Both the position numbers and the translations under genes were made by a program. A stretch of 64,000 nt of DNA from UBA1189 sp045660385 (GTDB lineage Bacteria > Bacteroidota > Bacteroidia > Bacteroidales > Bacteroidaceae), in contig JAZRDT010000030.1 in the NCBI GenBank assembly GCA_045660385.1, forward strand, positions 35,860-99,859. The letters are read 5' to 3'. Positions 42,264 through 50,153 of this stretch are shown one piece after another (position 1 is the first letter of the stretch; the number at the start of each line of letters is the position of its first letter). Under the pieces are notes generated by a model. The model worked only from the letters and a program-made list of their open reading frames with translations. It made no database searches and was not told where the DNA came from.

Positions 42264-43207
42264 CGGCTATTATAATACTCAATTGGAATGGGGCCGACGA
42301 TACGTTGGCTTGTCTGGATTCGTTGGCTAAGGCGGAAGGGGAGTTTGTGGCATATGTCGTAGACAATGGATCGGCGGATGACTCTTTAGCTCGCATTCAA
42401 GCTTGGATTGATGTGCATGGCGAGGTTGATGTTCGTCTGGTTCCGCTGGACAGGAACTATGGCTTTGCCCGTGGTAACAACAAGGGGCTGGAGGTGGCTC
42501 GTAAGGAGACTCCCGATAGTTATATCTTGCTCAATAATGATACGGAGGTGAGACCCGACTTCCTGGTGAGCCTGAGGGCCTTTGCCAACAAACATCCTGA
42601 ATGTAGGGTGTTGACGCCCAAGATAAACTTCTTCTTCGACAAGCAGAAGATTTGGAACTGTGGGGGTAAACTGGCTTTCGGGTTCCGCAAATATTACTAT
42701 GCGGGCGAACCGAACTCGGCGGTGCGCGAGACGGAGTATATTCCCATCTCTTTCGTTACGGGTTGTGCGCTCTATTTCTACCCGGAACTGCTGGATGAGC
42801 AGGGACATTTGCTTACGGAGCGTTTCTTCTTCGGTGAGGAGGACTTTGAGTTCTCGCTTCGCTTAAAGGAGCAAGGGGTGAAGATGGCTTGTGTGCTCGA
42901 CTCGCTGATCTATCATAAGGTGGGGGCGTCGGGAAATAAAATGAACGGTGTGGGCAAACTGTATATGCACTATCTGAACCGTTACATTGATGTGCGCCAG
43001 CATATGGGCAGCGTCTCCTTTGCGGTGTGGAAATTGCTTAACCTCCCCTTGGTGATGCGCTATTTCTATCGAGCTACGGGGCGTGTGGGGATGACTTGCC
43101 GACTGTATGGACAGCTGAAGCGTGATGCTGTAGCGAAGGAGGGGGTGACGCAGGAGGATTTTAACCGACTGGTATTGGAAAACAACTATTTCTCATTCAA
43201 AGTATGA
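42260..43207 (+). CDS. GT2 glycosyltransferase (rhamnosyltransferase-like)
   Basis: A 315-residue GT-A enzyme: AIIILNWNGADDTLACLDSL, VVDNGSADDS, FARGNNKGLEVA, LLNNDTEV (metal site), and FFFGEEDFEFSLRLK with the catalytic-base acidic residues. This is the WbbL/rhamnosyltransferase-like subgroup, although the donor cannot be proven. It overlaps the flippase and the next gene by 4 bp each. Confidence 0.88.
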   Translation: MTAIIILNWNGADDTLACLDSLAKAEGEFVAYVVDNGSADDSLARIQAWIDVHGEVDVRLVPLDRNYGFARGNNKGLEVARKETPDSYILLNNDTEVRPDFLVSLRAFANKHPECRVLTPKINFFFDKQKIWNCGGKLAFGFRKYYYAGEPNSAVRETEYIPISFVTGCALYFYPELLDEQGHLLTERFFFGEEDFEFSLRLKEQGVKMACVLDSLIYHKVGASGNKMNGVGKLYMHYLNRYIDVRQHMGSVSFAVWKLLNLPLVMRYFYRATGRVGMTCRLYGQLKRDAVAKEGVTQEDFNRLVLENNYFSFKV

Positions 43208-44070
43208 AGTATATCCGTATCTTGTGGAGTTATGCTTGCGGACTGATTTATGCAGCATGGCTGATGCTGGTGCCTAAGAGGCGTCTGGAATCGGTGGAGG
43301 GGAAGGGACATCCGCAGTTGGTGGTGACGCTGACAAGCTATGGACGACGGGCTGCCAAGACGGTGCCACATGTGCTGGCTTCGCTGTTGGTGCAGACGAA
43401 GCGTCCCGACCGGATCATACTGTGGCTGGATGATGTGAACTTCGCGGAGGACCGACTCCCCAAACGGCTGGCGGTGATGCGCGACAGGTATGGAATCGAG
43501 ATACGTTTCTGTGCGGATTTGCGTTCGTACAAGAAGCTGGTGCCGACTTTGGAATTGTGTCCGGAAGATGTATTGGTGACGGTGGATGATGACTTGCTTT
43601 ACAAGCGCAGACTGCTGGAAAAACTGTATGCTGCGCATTTGGAGACGCCCGACATGCGACTGTGTCCCTTGGCTCATGAACCGGTGGTGGAGAAGGGGGT
43701 ATTCGTTCCCTACAGGAGGTGGAGGCACAATGTGATGTATCAGTCGGGACGACGTGTGTTCCCCTTGGGCGGATCGGGTACGCTCTATCCTCCGCATTCG
43801 CTGCATGCTGATGTGACGGACAGGGAGCTGTTCATGCAATTGGCTCCGCAGGCCGATGACGTGTGGTTCTGGGCTATGGGGGAGATTGCGGGTACGAAGA
43901 CCCGACTGATCGACTTCGGATATCCCTTCTATCAGGTGGATCTGCTGTACCAGCTGCTGCATAAGGATGCTTCATTGATGGCGTCGAACCTGCATGAGGA
44001 TAACAACGATAAACAGATACGACGGGTTGTGGAGCGTTATCCGCAGCTGATGGACGGGTTCCGTGGATGA
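43204..44070 (+). CDS. GT-A fold glycosyltransferase
   Basis: A 288-residue protein with an N-terminal hydrophobic helix, then LVVTLTSYGRRAAKTVPHVLASLLVQTKRPDRIILWLDD, RSYKKLVPTL and VLVTVDDDLLY, where DDD would bind the metal. The LTSYxxR...RPDxIILWL...VDDDxxY order belongs to a recognised but little-characterised group in polysaccharide clusters. Last gene of the operon; a palindromic element follows. Confidence 0.8.
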   Translation: MKYIRILWSYACGLIYAAWLMLVPKRRLESVEGKGHPQLVVTLTSYGRRAAKTVPHVLASLLVQTKRPDRIILWLDDVNFAEDRLPKRLAVMRDRYGIEIRFCADLRSYKKLVPTLELCPEDVLVTVDDDLLYKRRLLEKLYAAHLETPDMRLCPLAHEPVVEKGVFVPYRRWRHNVMYQSGRRVFPLGGSGTLYPPHSLHADVTDRELFMQLAPQADDVWFWAMGEIAGTKTRLIDFGYPFYQVDLLYQLLHKDASLMASNLHEDNNDKQIRRVVERYPQLMDGFRG

Positions 44071-44097
44071 AAACAAAAAAAAGGAGATAATATAGGA

Positions 44098-44307
44098 GTT
44101 GTCCAGGTCTCAGGATTGTCCCCCTAGATTAGGGGGACGAGCGCAGCGGAGGGGGTATTATCCGAGATTGTAGTACCACCTCCCCCTCTTCGAGGGGAAT
44201 GGCCTTCGGTACTCCTTTATGCCGATAAACCGGCAGTCGTCGCTACCGACGCTTTCATACCGCGTCGGCCTCCTAATTTAGGAGGAGAATTTAAGGTTTT
44301 GGACAAC
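44098..44307. mobile_element. Palindromic element with 8-bp terminal inverted repeats
   Basis: Begins GTTGTCCA (44098-44105), ends TGGACAAC (44300-44307). Inside: GTCCCCC TAGATTA GGGGGAC, GGAGGGGGTA, TACCACCTCCCCC, CCGACGC...GCGTCGG and CTCC...GGAGGAG stems. Same order and end as 31341-31472. No coding capacity; MITE-like by shape. There is no gene between 44071 and 44386. Confidence 0.6.
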
Positions 44308-44333
44308 ATCTATATTATTGCTATATTATTACC
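44304..44333 (-). other. Shared 3'-end motif, copy 3 (extended)
   Basis: On the minus strand GGTAATAATATAGCAATAA then TATAGATGTTG: the motif of 25015-25033 and 31469-31487 with an internal duplication of the AATAATATAG part, directly after a terminator. Confidence 0.65.
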
Positions 44334-44369
44334 AAAAAAAATGTCCGCCTAATAGGTGGACATTTTTTT
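44334..44369 (-). terminator. Rho-independent terminator of acyltransferase gene
   Basis: ATGTCCGCC TAATA GGTGGACAT stem (one G-T pair) with A7 and T6 runs; just after the minus-strand stop at 44387. Confidence 0.9.
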
Positions 44370-44386
44370 GTTGTTTGAGAGGATTC

Positions 44387-45475
44387 CTACTTTCGTTTGC
44401 TTACTCCAAAGAGGTACTTGGCCAGAATGGGACTGGTGCGCAGGATGCTGCTGATGAGGAGGCACAGACCAATCACAATGAGTGAGAGGAACACGCCAAT
44501 GGCAATCTCCAAAGTGGCATTGTGGCCTTGTTGTAGGAAGTGGCCTAGCTGGGGAAGGTGGGGCAGGAGGAAGTAGTGCAGGAGGTAGATGTCTAAGGTG
44601 CGCTTGCCGATGAACTGGAGGGCTGAACCGATGCGGGTGCCGGAGGTGAAACTGTTCTGATAGGTCTTGAAGGTGTTGTATACGACGAGCAAACCAAAGT
44701 AACCGATGAGCATTTCGAGAAGGATGTCGATCATCTTCCAACTGTTCATGCTGCTGCCTACGTGGGGGCTGATGTAGCTTGTCTTGGTGTAGAACAGACC
44801 GGCAAACAGGAGGAGGATGGCGGTGGTGATGTACTTGTTGTCGAGTAGTCGGCTGAATTCGTCCTTATACATGGAGCAGATGTATCCGAATGCAAAATAC
44901 TGGAAGTAGTTGAACGAATGGTGCAGACTGAGCACATTGCCTATCTCATTTAATGTGGGGTGTAGCTTGAGGACTATTTTGGCAAGGAACAGACCGCCCG
45001 ATAGGAGGATGAGGGCGATGAGCATACGCTTGCGGTGGGTGTGCCGGTTGGGGTGATAGAGGCAGGTGTTGGCGGTGTAGACGAGGAGGAAGATCTCGAG
45101 CAGGGCGATGGTGAACCAGTAACCGAGTTTGCCGTTGTGGGTGATGAAGGTGTGGAAATCGGCTCCGAAATAGGCGTAGGCATAGAGGAGACCGAAGATG
45201 AAGGTGGGGATGAGCTGTACCAACAGCTTTTTCTTGCTCATGCTCCACCAGGTGCGGCGGTTCCATTCGATGTCGGCCTTGTAGGCGATGAAGCCACTGA
45301 TGAAGAAGAAGAGGAGCATGCGGAACGACATGAAGAGGCTGTTGGTAAAGGTGGGGGTGGTGAAGCCGAAGCTGGTCATCTCGATGTGGGCGAACACAAC
45401 GAGAATCATGGTCATACCGCGCAGGGCGTCGATATATTCAATGCGTTTCGTCGGCTGTTGGGTACTTGTTGTCAT
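44387..45475 (-). CDS. Acyltransferase-3 family membrane protein
   Basis: A 362-residue protein with about ten membrane helices. The N-terminus, RIEYIDALRGMTMILVVFAHIE, carries the conserved Arg and His of this family, then FRMLLFFFISGFI, and the C-terminal IGKRTLDIYLLHYFLLP block. Members transfer acetyl or other acyl groups to sugars of surface polysaccharides. This gene is intact, unlike the two acyltransferases at 13.9-16.9 kb. Convergent with the operon ending at 44070. Confidence 0.9.
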   Translation of the reverse strand: MTTSTQQPTKRIEYIDALRGMTMILVVFAHIEMTSFGFTTPTFTNSLFMSFRMLLFFFISGFIAYKADIEWNRRTWWSMSKKKLLVQLIPTFIFGLLYAYAYFGADFHTFITHNGKLGYWFTIALLEIFLLVYTANTCLYHPNRHTHRKRMLIALILLSGGLFLAKIVLKLHPTLNEIGNVLSLHHSFNYFQYFAFGYICSMYKDEFSRLLDNKYITTAILLLFAGLFYTKTSYISPHVGSSMNSWKMIDILLEMLIGYFGLLVVYNTFKTYQNSFTSGTRIGSALQFIGKRTLDIYLLHYFLLPHLPQLGHFLQQGHNATLEIAIGVFLSLIVIGLCLLISSILRTSPILAKYLFGVSKRK

Positions 45476-45520
45476 AGGTGTGAAATGTCGGTTGAAGGAT
45501 GATAATCTTTGTATGTCTGT

Positions 45521-45973
45521 TTAGTATTTGCGTAGGGTGAGCAGGGCGCTGTCGGAACGGAGCACGAGACGCTGGGCCGTGAGCTCTTCGATGTGGAAGG
45601 TGGTGTACGTATCGTATATGCCGAATCGTCTCAGGCGGGTGGTGTCGTAGGGCTGCTCCTCGCGCTTATAGTAGAGGTGGAATTCGCCCACGGTGATGCT
45701 GTCGCCCTCATAGGTGAAGAGGCTGACGTATTGCTCGTCCTTCAGCTGGCCGGGGAGTTCGTCGGGGTTGTTGTAGTCGCCTATAAGCACGGTGTGGCGC
45801 TGGAACGAGTAGAAGAGGTCGCCCGCATTGGTGATGAGGGTGTCGGGGGCGGTGCGCTCGATGGTTTGCAGTTGCCACATGCCATCCAGCGGACCATTGA
45901 TGAGGTAGCTGTCGCAGGCGGTAAGGGTGGCGATGGCGAGGAGCGTCAGTATGTGGATGAAATGGCGTTTCAT
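45521..45973 (-). CDS. Lipocalin-like lipoprotein
   Basis: A 150-residue protein: MKRHFIHILTLLAIATLTAC with a lipobox Cys at residue 20, then DGMWQLQTIE, a strand pattern and LVLRSDSALLTLRKY, which fits lipocalin-like lipoproteins of Bacteroidales. A longer frame begins at 46183, but it overlaps the upstream Wzi gene and lacks an export signal. It starts 14 bp after the Wzi stop, so it may act with Wzi at the outer membrane. Confidence 0.78.
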   Translation of the reverse strand: MKRHFIHILTLLAIATLTACDSYLINGPLDGMWQLQTIERTAPDTLITNAGDLFYSFQRHTVLIGDYNNPDELPGQLKDEQYVSLFTYEGDSITVGEFHLYYKREEQPYDTTRLRRFGIYDTYTTFHIEELTAQRLVLRSDSALLTLRKY

Positions 45974-45987
45974 GTGAGTTGTAAAGG

Positions 45988-47502
45988 TTATTTGTTCTTG
46001 ATGAATCCTTGCTTGCGCAGGGTGAGCAGGGTGCCTGCATTGTTGCCGATGAGGGGGCTGCGGTCGAGGGCGATGGCGCCGGTAAACTCCCAGCCTGTCC
46101 ATCGGGTGGGGGTGTAGCTGATTTCGGCCATCAGACTGAGTTGGCTCTGTGGATGGGGGAGCGGATCGTCGTAGGTGCCCCAATGCTTGGTATAGGAACC
46201 CATGAAGCGATAACCAATCTGTGGGGTGGGGGTGCCCTCAAAACCGATGTGGTGCGAACGGATGCGTGTGTAGGGCATGTTCATGGTGGGGACGTCGGCA
46301 TAGACGGGCGACAGGTGGTGGGGGGTGCATAGACTCATGCCGCCGTGTTGCCACGATTGGTATATACTGTTGTTGTAGTAGTTGTCCTTACCTACAAGTG
46401 GATCTTCCCAGTAGTTGACGATGGCACCGCCCTGGATGCGTGAATGGAGGTATTCGTATACGACGGTGGAGACGATGGGGTTGGATGGCAGTGCGAACTC
46501 GAAGCCGTAGAGACCGTCGTGCCAGGGAAAATAGGATACGACCTCGCCTTTGCGGATTTTGTGGTAGCCCAGCAGACCGGAGTGGTCTTCGTAGAAGTGC
46601 TCGTAGTAGAGGCGGATGCGCCAGTCGTTGATGTGGTAGTTGGCTGCGAGGTGCCAGCTGCCGAGGACGTTGCCGTTGATGTTCTGACGGTCGGAAGCGG
46701 GGGCGTCGTTACCACCAGCCATGGGGATGAGGGCCTTGAGGAATTCCTTGTATGTGTGGGGTATATCGTAGCGGAGGGAGTCGGCCATGCCGTTGCGCCT
46801 GATCATGAACTTGCCGCCAAACTGGGTGTACATCTCCAGACCGATCTCTACCGAGAAGGGTGACCTGGATTCGTTGCCGATCTTGAGGAAGGCGGTCTTC
46901 TCGTGCATGAGGATGTCGTAGGTGTAATAGGTGCCAACGGGGGCATGGGCCATGTGGGAGAGTATGAAGTTGCGGTCGGCATAATGGCCATAGCTGAAAT
47001 GGCCCTTTACATGTACCCATTCGTTGAACAACCAGGGAGCGGTGGTGTACTCGTTGATGCCGAAGCGTACCTGGGGAATGGGACGGGCGTTGGGCGAAAA
47101 GGTGAGTCCGCCGCCGCTTAGCGTGCGGTGCTTGCCCTCGGACCAGCGCTCCTTGCTGCCGATACTGAGCTCCCAGCAATTGTATTTGAGGTCGGCGTAG
47201 AGCTGCTGCACGTAGAGGGGCGAAGCGTGGTGCCATGCACCTGTCAGCTCGATGCCATAGGCCCAGGTGAGGCCTTGCTTATGGTCGAAATCACGATGCA
47301 GACCTGCACTGAAATAGGCCTGATTGTGGGCCAATGAGGACTGTCCATGCCGGTTGCTGATCAACCAGAAGGGGGCATGCTTGCCAGTGGAGAGGGTGGC
47401 AGAGGCCTGTAGGTCGTATCGTATCCTGGTGAACTCGTCGCTGGCCTGTAGGGGGAGGGTGAGGCTCAGCAGGAATGCACCCAAGAGCAGTTTGTCTCTC
47501 AT
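45988..47502 (-). CDS. Capsule assembly protein, Wzi family
   Basis: A 504-residue outer-membrane beta-barrel: signal peptide to LQAS (about 21), then TGKHAPFWLISNRHGQSSL, YVQQLYADLKYNCWELSIGSKE, ELTGAW and many amphipathic strands. Matches the Caps_assemb_Wzi family of Bacteroidota, which is implicated in attaching capsule or exopolysaccharide at the cell surface. It is co-transcribed with the lipoprotein and has its own -7 element at 47531-47538. It fits the surrounding polysaccharide genes. Confidence 0.9.
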   Translation of the reverse strand: MRDKLLLGAFLLSLTLPLQASDEFTRIRYDLQASATLSTGKHAPFWLISNRHGQSSLAHNQAYFSAGLHRDFDHKQGLTWAYGIELTGAWHHASPLYVQQLYADLKYNCWELSIGSKERWSEGKHRTLSGGGLTFSPNARPIPQVRFGINEYTTAPWLFNEWVHVKGHFSYGHYADRNFILSHMAHAPVGTYYTYDILMHEKTAFLKIGNESRSPFSVEIGLEMYTQFGGKFMIRRNGMADSLRYDIPHTYKEFLKALIPMAGGNDAPASDRQNINGNVLGSWHLAANYHINDWRIRLYYEHFYEDHSGLLGYHKIRKGEVVSYFPWHDGLYGFEFALPSNPIVSTVVYEYLHSRIQGGAIVNYWEDPLVGKDNYYNNSIYQSWQHGGMSLCTPHHLSPVYADVPTMNMPYTRIRSHHIGFEGTPTPQIGYRFMGSYTKHWGTYDDPLPHPQSQLSLMAEISYTPTRWTGWEFTGAIALDRSPLIGNNAGTLLTLRKQGFIKNK

Positions 47503-47530
47503 ATTACATGTGCTTGTATCGAATAAACTG

Positions 47531-47538
47531 CAAACTTA
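47531..47538 (-). promoter_or_regulatory. -7 element of Wzi promoter
   Basis: On the minus strand TAAGTTTG, an exact TAnnTTTG match 28 bp before the ATG; no clear -33 element was recognised. Confidence 0.6.
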
Positions 47539-47652
47539 CATAAAATTCTTGGTATTTTATGTCTGATGTCGGAAAAAGTGGTGTTTAATATTCGGAGGGG
47601 AGATGAATGAAGAAACGTGGAGTGGGGGATGCACTTTTTTTCTCAAATTCTT

Positions 47653-47681
47653 TTTGGTTAATTTTATTTTATTTATCTTTG
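47653..47681 (+). promoter_or_regulatory. Promoter of wecC-wecB operon
   Basis: TTTG (47653-47656) and TATCTTTG (47674-47681), both consensus, 55 bp before the start. Confidence 0.82.
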
Positions 47682-47736
47682 CCTTAATTTGAGATGCTGA
47701 GGTTAATCCCTTTGCATGATAGTATAGATAGATTAT

Positions 47737-48942
47737 ATGAAAGCATGTTTCATGGGGTTGGGATACATTGGTCTCCCAACTGCAATTATAGCGGCTAAGC
47801 ATGGCGTGGAGGTCGTTGGTGTAGATGTCAATAAGGATGTTGTAGAGGTGACCAACGCCGGCAAACTGCATATCGTAGAAGATGGACTGGAGGCGTTGCT
47901 GAAAGAGGCTATCGCTTCGGGAGATTTCAAGGCATATACCCAACCACAGGTGTCGGATGCCTATTTTATTGTGGTGCCTACACCGTTCAAGGGCGAGCAT
48001 GAACCTGATATTTCGTTTGTACAGGCTGCTACACGCATGGTGCTCCCGTTGTTGAAGGAGGGCGACCTGTATGTGATTGAGTCGACCTCACCCATCGGCA
48101 CTACCGAGAAGATGGCCGAACTGATTTTCAGCGAGCGTCCCGAACTGGAGGGAAAGATCTATATCGCCTATTGTCCGGAACGTGTGCTGCCTGGAAACAT
48201 CATCTATGAACTCGTGAATAATGACCGCGTGATTGGTGGTATCGATGAGGCTTCAACAGAGAAGGCGAAGGAGTTTTATCGCCATTTCGTGAAGGGTCAG
48301 TTGCACTCGACCAACTGCCGCACGGCGGAGATGTGCAAACTCACCGAAAATGCATCGCGCGACGTGCAGATTGCTTTTGCAAACGAACTGTCGCTCATCT
48401 GTGACAAGGCTGGCGTGAATGTGTGGGAACTGATTGAACTGGCAAACAGACATCCGCGTGTCAATATATTGCAGCCTGGATGTGGCGTGGGCGGACACTG
48501 TATCGCGGTGGATCCCTACTTCATATCATCGGCATATCCCGGTGAGGCACGTATCATTCATCAGGCTCGCGAGATAAATAACTACAAGGCGCAGTGGTGT
48601 GCCGAAAAGGTGCGCCGCATGATGCTGGAGTTTGAGCTCAAGAATCACCATACGCCCAAAGTGGCCATGATGGGATTGGCTTTCAAACCCAATATCGACG
48701 ACTTGCGTGAGTCGCCCGCCAAGTTTATCACATCGCGCGTGTTGCAGTCGTGCAACAATGGAAATGTGATGGTGGTGGAGCCCAATATCACCGAACATAA
48801 TGTTTTTAAGCTGACAAATTATCGTACGGCATACGAAAAAGCCGATATTGTCGTTTACTTAGTAAACCACCGTGAGTTTGCCGAACTGAACTATCGTACG
48901 GATGTACAGGTGCTCGACTTCTGCGGCGTGTTCAAGAAGTAA
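47737..48942 (+). CDS. wecC: UDP-N-acetyl-D-mannosamine dehydrogenase
   Basis: A 401-residue NAD-dependent sugar dehydrogenase. GLGYIGLP (7-14) binds NAD; ESTSPIGTT, YCPERVLPG, K201 and N205 (AEMCKLTEN) and the catalytic C255 in GCGVGGHC are all present; the C-terminal Rossmann domain contains GLAFKPNIDDLRESP. It oxidises UDP-ManNAc twice to UDP-ManNAcA. The next gene, 6 bp away, makes UDP-ManNAc, so the pair forms a pathway. The GIGGHC variant and AYCPERVLPG favour WecC over UDP-glucose dehydrogenase. Confidence 0.93.
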   Translation: MKACFMGLGYIGLPTAIIAAKHGVEVVGVDVNKDVVEVTNAGKLHIVEDGLEALLKEAIASGDFKAYTQPQVSDAYFIVVPTPFKGEHEPDISFVQAATRMVLPLLKEGDLYVIESTSPIGTTEKMAELIFSERPELEGKIYIAYCPERVLPGNIIYELVNNDRVIGGIDEASTEKAKEFYRHFVKGQLHSTNCRTAEMCKLTENASRDVQIAFANELSLICDKAGVNVWELIELANRHPRVNILQPGCGVGGHCIAVDPYFISSAYPGEARIIHQAREINNYKAQWCAEKVRRMMLEFELKNHHTPKVAMMGLAFKPNIDDLRESPAKFITSRVLQSCNNGNVMVVEPNITEHNVFKLTNYRTAYEKADIVVYLVNHREFAELNYRTDVQVLDFCGVFKK

Positions 48943-48948
48943 AGTGTA

Positions 48949-50148
48949 ATGGGCATGAAGAAAGTGATGTTGGTATTTGGCACTCGCCCCGAAGCTATCA
49001 AGATGGCTCCGCTGGTGAAGGCATTCGAACAATATACCGAGGATTTCGAGACGATTGTATGCGTGACAGGTCAGCATCGTCAGATGCTGGACCAGGTGTT
49101 GGGACTTTTTGAGATTGTTCCCGATTATGACCTCAACATCATGAAGCAGGGGCAGGACCTGTATGACGTGACCTCCCGTGTGCTGCTAGGCATGCGTGAC
49201 GTGTTGCGTGAGGTGCAACCCGATGTGGTGCTCGTACATGGCGATACGACCACGAGTACGGCCGCTGCGTTGGCCGCTTTCTATCAGCAGATTCCCGTCG
49301 GACATGTGGAGGCAGGCTTGCGTACGCACAATATCTATAGCCCTTGGCCCGAGGAGATGAACCGTCAGATTACGGGCCGCATCGCAACCTATAACTTTTC
49401 GCCCACTCCGCTGAGCCGCCAGAACCTCTTGGAGGAGAAGGTGAGCGAACAGAGCATCACGGTAACTGGAAACACCGTTATCGATGCGCTGTACTGGGTG
49501 GTGGACAAGATTAAAGGTGACGAACGCCTCAGTGCGGAACTGAAGGGCGTGCTTGTTGAAGCAGGTTATAACGTTGAACGCTTAAGCGTCAACGGTCAAC
49601 GGTCAACAGTCAACGGACGACAGGCAAGGAGGTTGGTGTTGATAACCGGTCATAGAAGAGAGAATTTCGGTGATGGATTCATTCGTATGTGTACAGCTAT
49701 CCGTGACCTTACGCAGAAGTACCCCGATGTGGATTTCGTATATCCCATGCACTTGAATCCTAATGTGCGCAAACCCATCCATGAGGTTTTTGGTGAGGAT
49801 TTGAGAGACCTTGGCAACATGTTCTTCATTGAACCGTTGGAGTACCTCTCTTTCGTGTATCTGATGGAAAAATCGACCATTGTGCTCACTGATAGTGGTG
49901 GCATCCAGGAGGAGGCGCCCGGATTGGGCAAGCCGGTGCTTGTGATGCGCGATACAACCGAACGCCCCGAGGCTTTGGAGGCGGGTACGGTGAAGCTCGT
50001 AGGTACAAACTATGATAGGATTGTGAACGAGGTGTCGCAGCTGCTCGACGATGCTGCCTACTATGATGCGATGAGCAAGGCGGTGAATCCGTATGGTGAC
50101 GGTAAGGCTTGTGAGCGTATCGTGAATTTTATAAAGGCAATAAAATAG
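48949..50148 (+). CDS. wecB: UDP-GlcNAc 2-epimerase (non-hydrolysing) with short repeat insert
   Basis: A 399-residue GT-B-fold epimerase: VFGTRPEAIKMAPL, HGDTTTS, HVEAGLRT, ITGHRRENFG and TDSGGIQEEAPGLGKPVLVMRD, all the expected motifs. It converts UDP-GlcNAc to UDP-ManNAc. About 14-17 residues (about 208-224, LSVNGQRSTVNGRQ) between GYNVER and RLVLITGHRREN are GTCAACG heptamer repeats read in frame; this is again the linker before the C-terminal Rossmann domain, right next to the active-site HRREN. Two ATG starts 6 bp apart are possible. Confidence 0.93.
   Translation: MGMKKVMLVFGTRPEAIKMAPLVKAFEQYTEDFETIVCVTGQHRQMLDQVLGLFEIVPDYDLNIMKQGQDLYDVTSRVLLGMRDVLREVQPDVVLVHGDTTTSTAAALAAFYQQIPVGHVEAGLRTHNIYSPWPEEMNRQITGRIATYNFSPTPLSRQNLLEEKVSEQSITVTGNTVIDALYWVVDKIKGDERLSAELKGVLVEAGYNVERLSVNGQRSTVNGRQARRLVLITGHRRENFGDGFIRMCTAIRDLTQKYPDVDFVYPMHLNPNVRKPIHEVFGEDLRDLGNMFFIEPLEYLSFVYLMEKSTIVLTDSGGIQEEAPGLGKPVLVMRDTTERPEALEAGTVKLVGTNYDRIVNEVSQLLDDAAYYDAMSKAVNPYGDGKACERIVNFIKAIK
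49577..49620 (+). repeat. In-frame GTCAACG heptamers in wecB
   Basis: GTCAACGGTCAACGGTCAAC-type units, five near-copies with one variant, identical in type to those in the GT4 and nucleotidyltransferase genes. Confidence 0.88.
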
Positions 50149-50153
50149 GGCAT

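Noticed and set aside
45974..46183. N-terminal extension of the lipoprotein gene
   Set aside because: It would overlap the Wzi gene by about 200 bp and remove the signal peptide; the ATG at 45971-45973 gives a proper lipobox.
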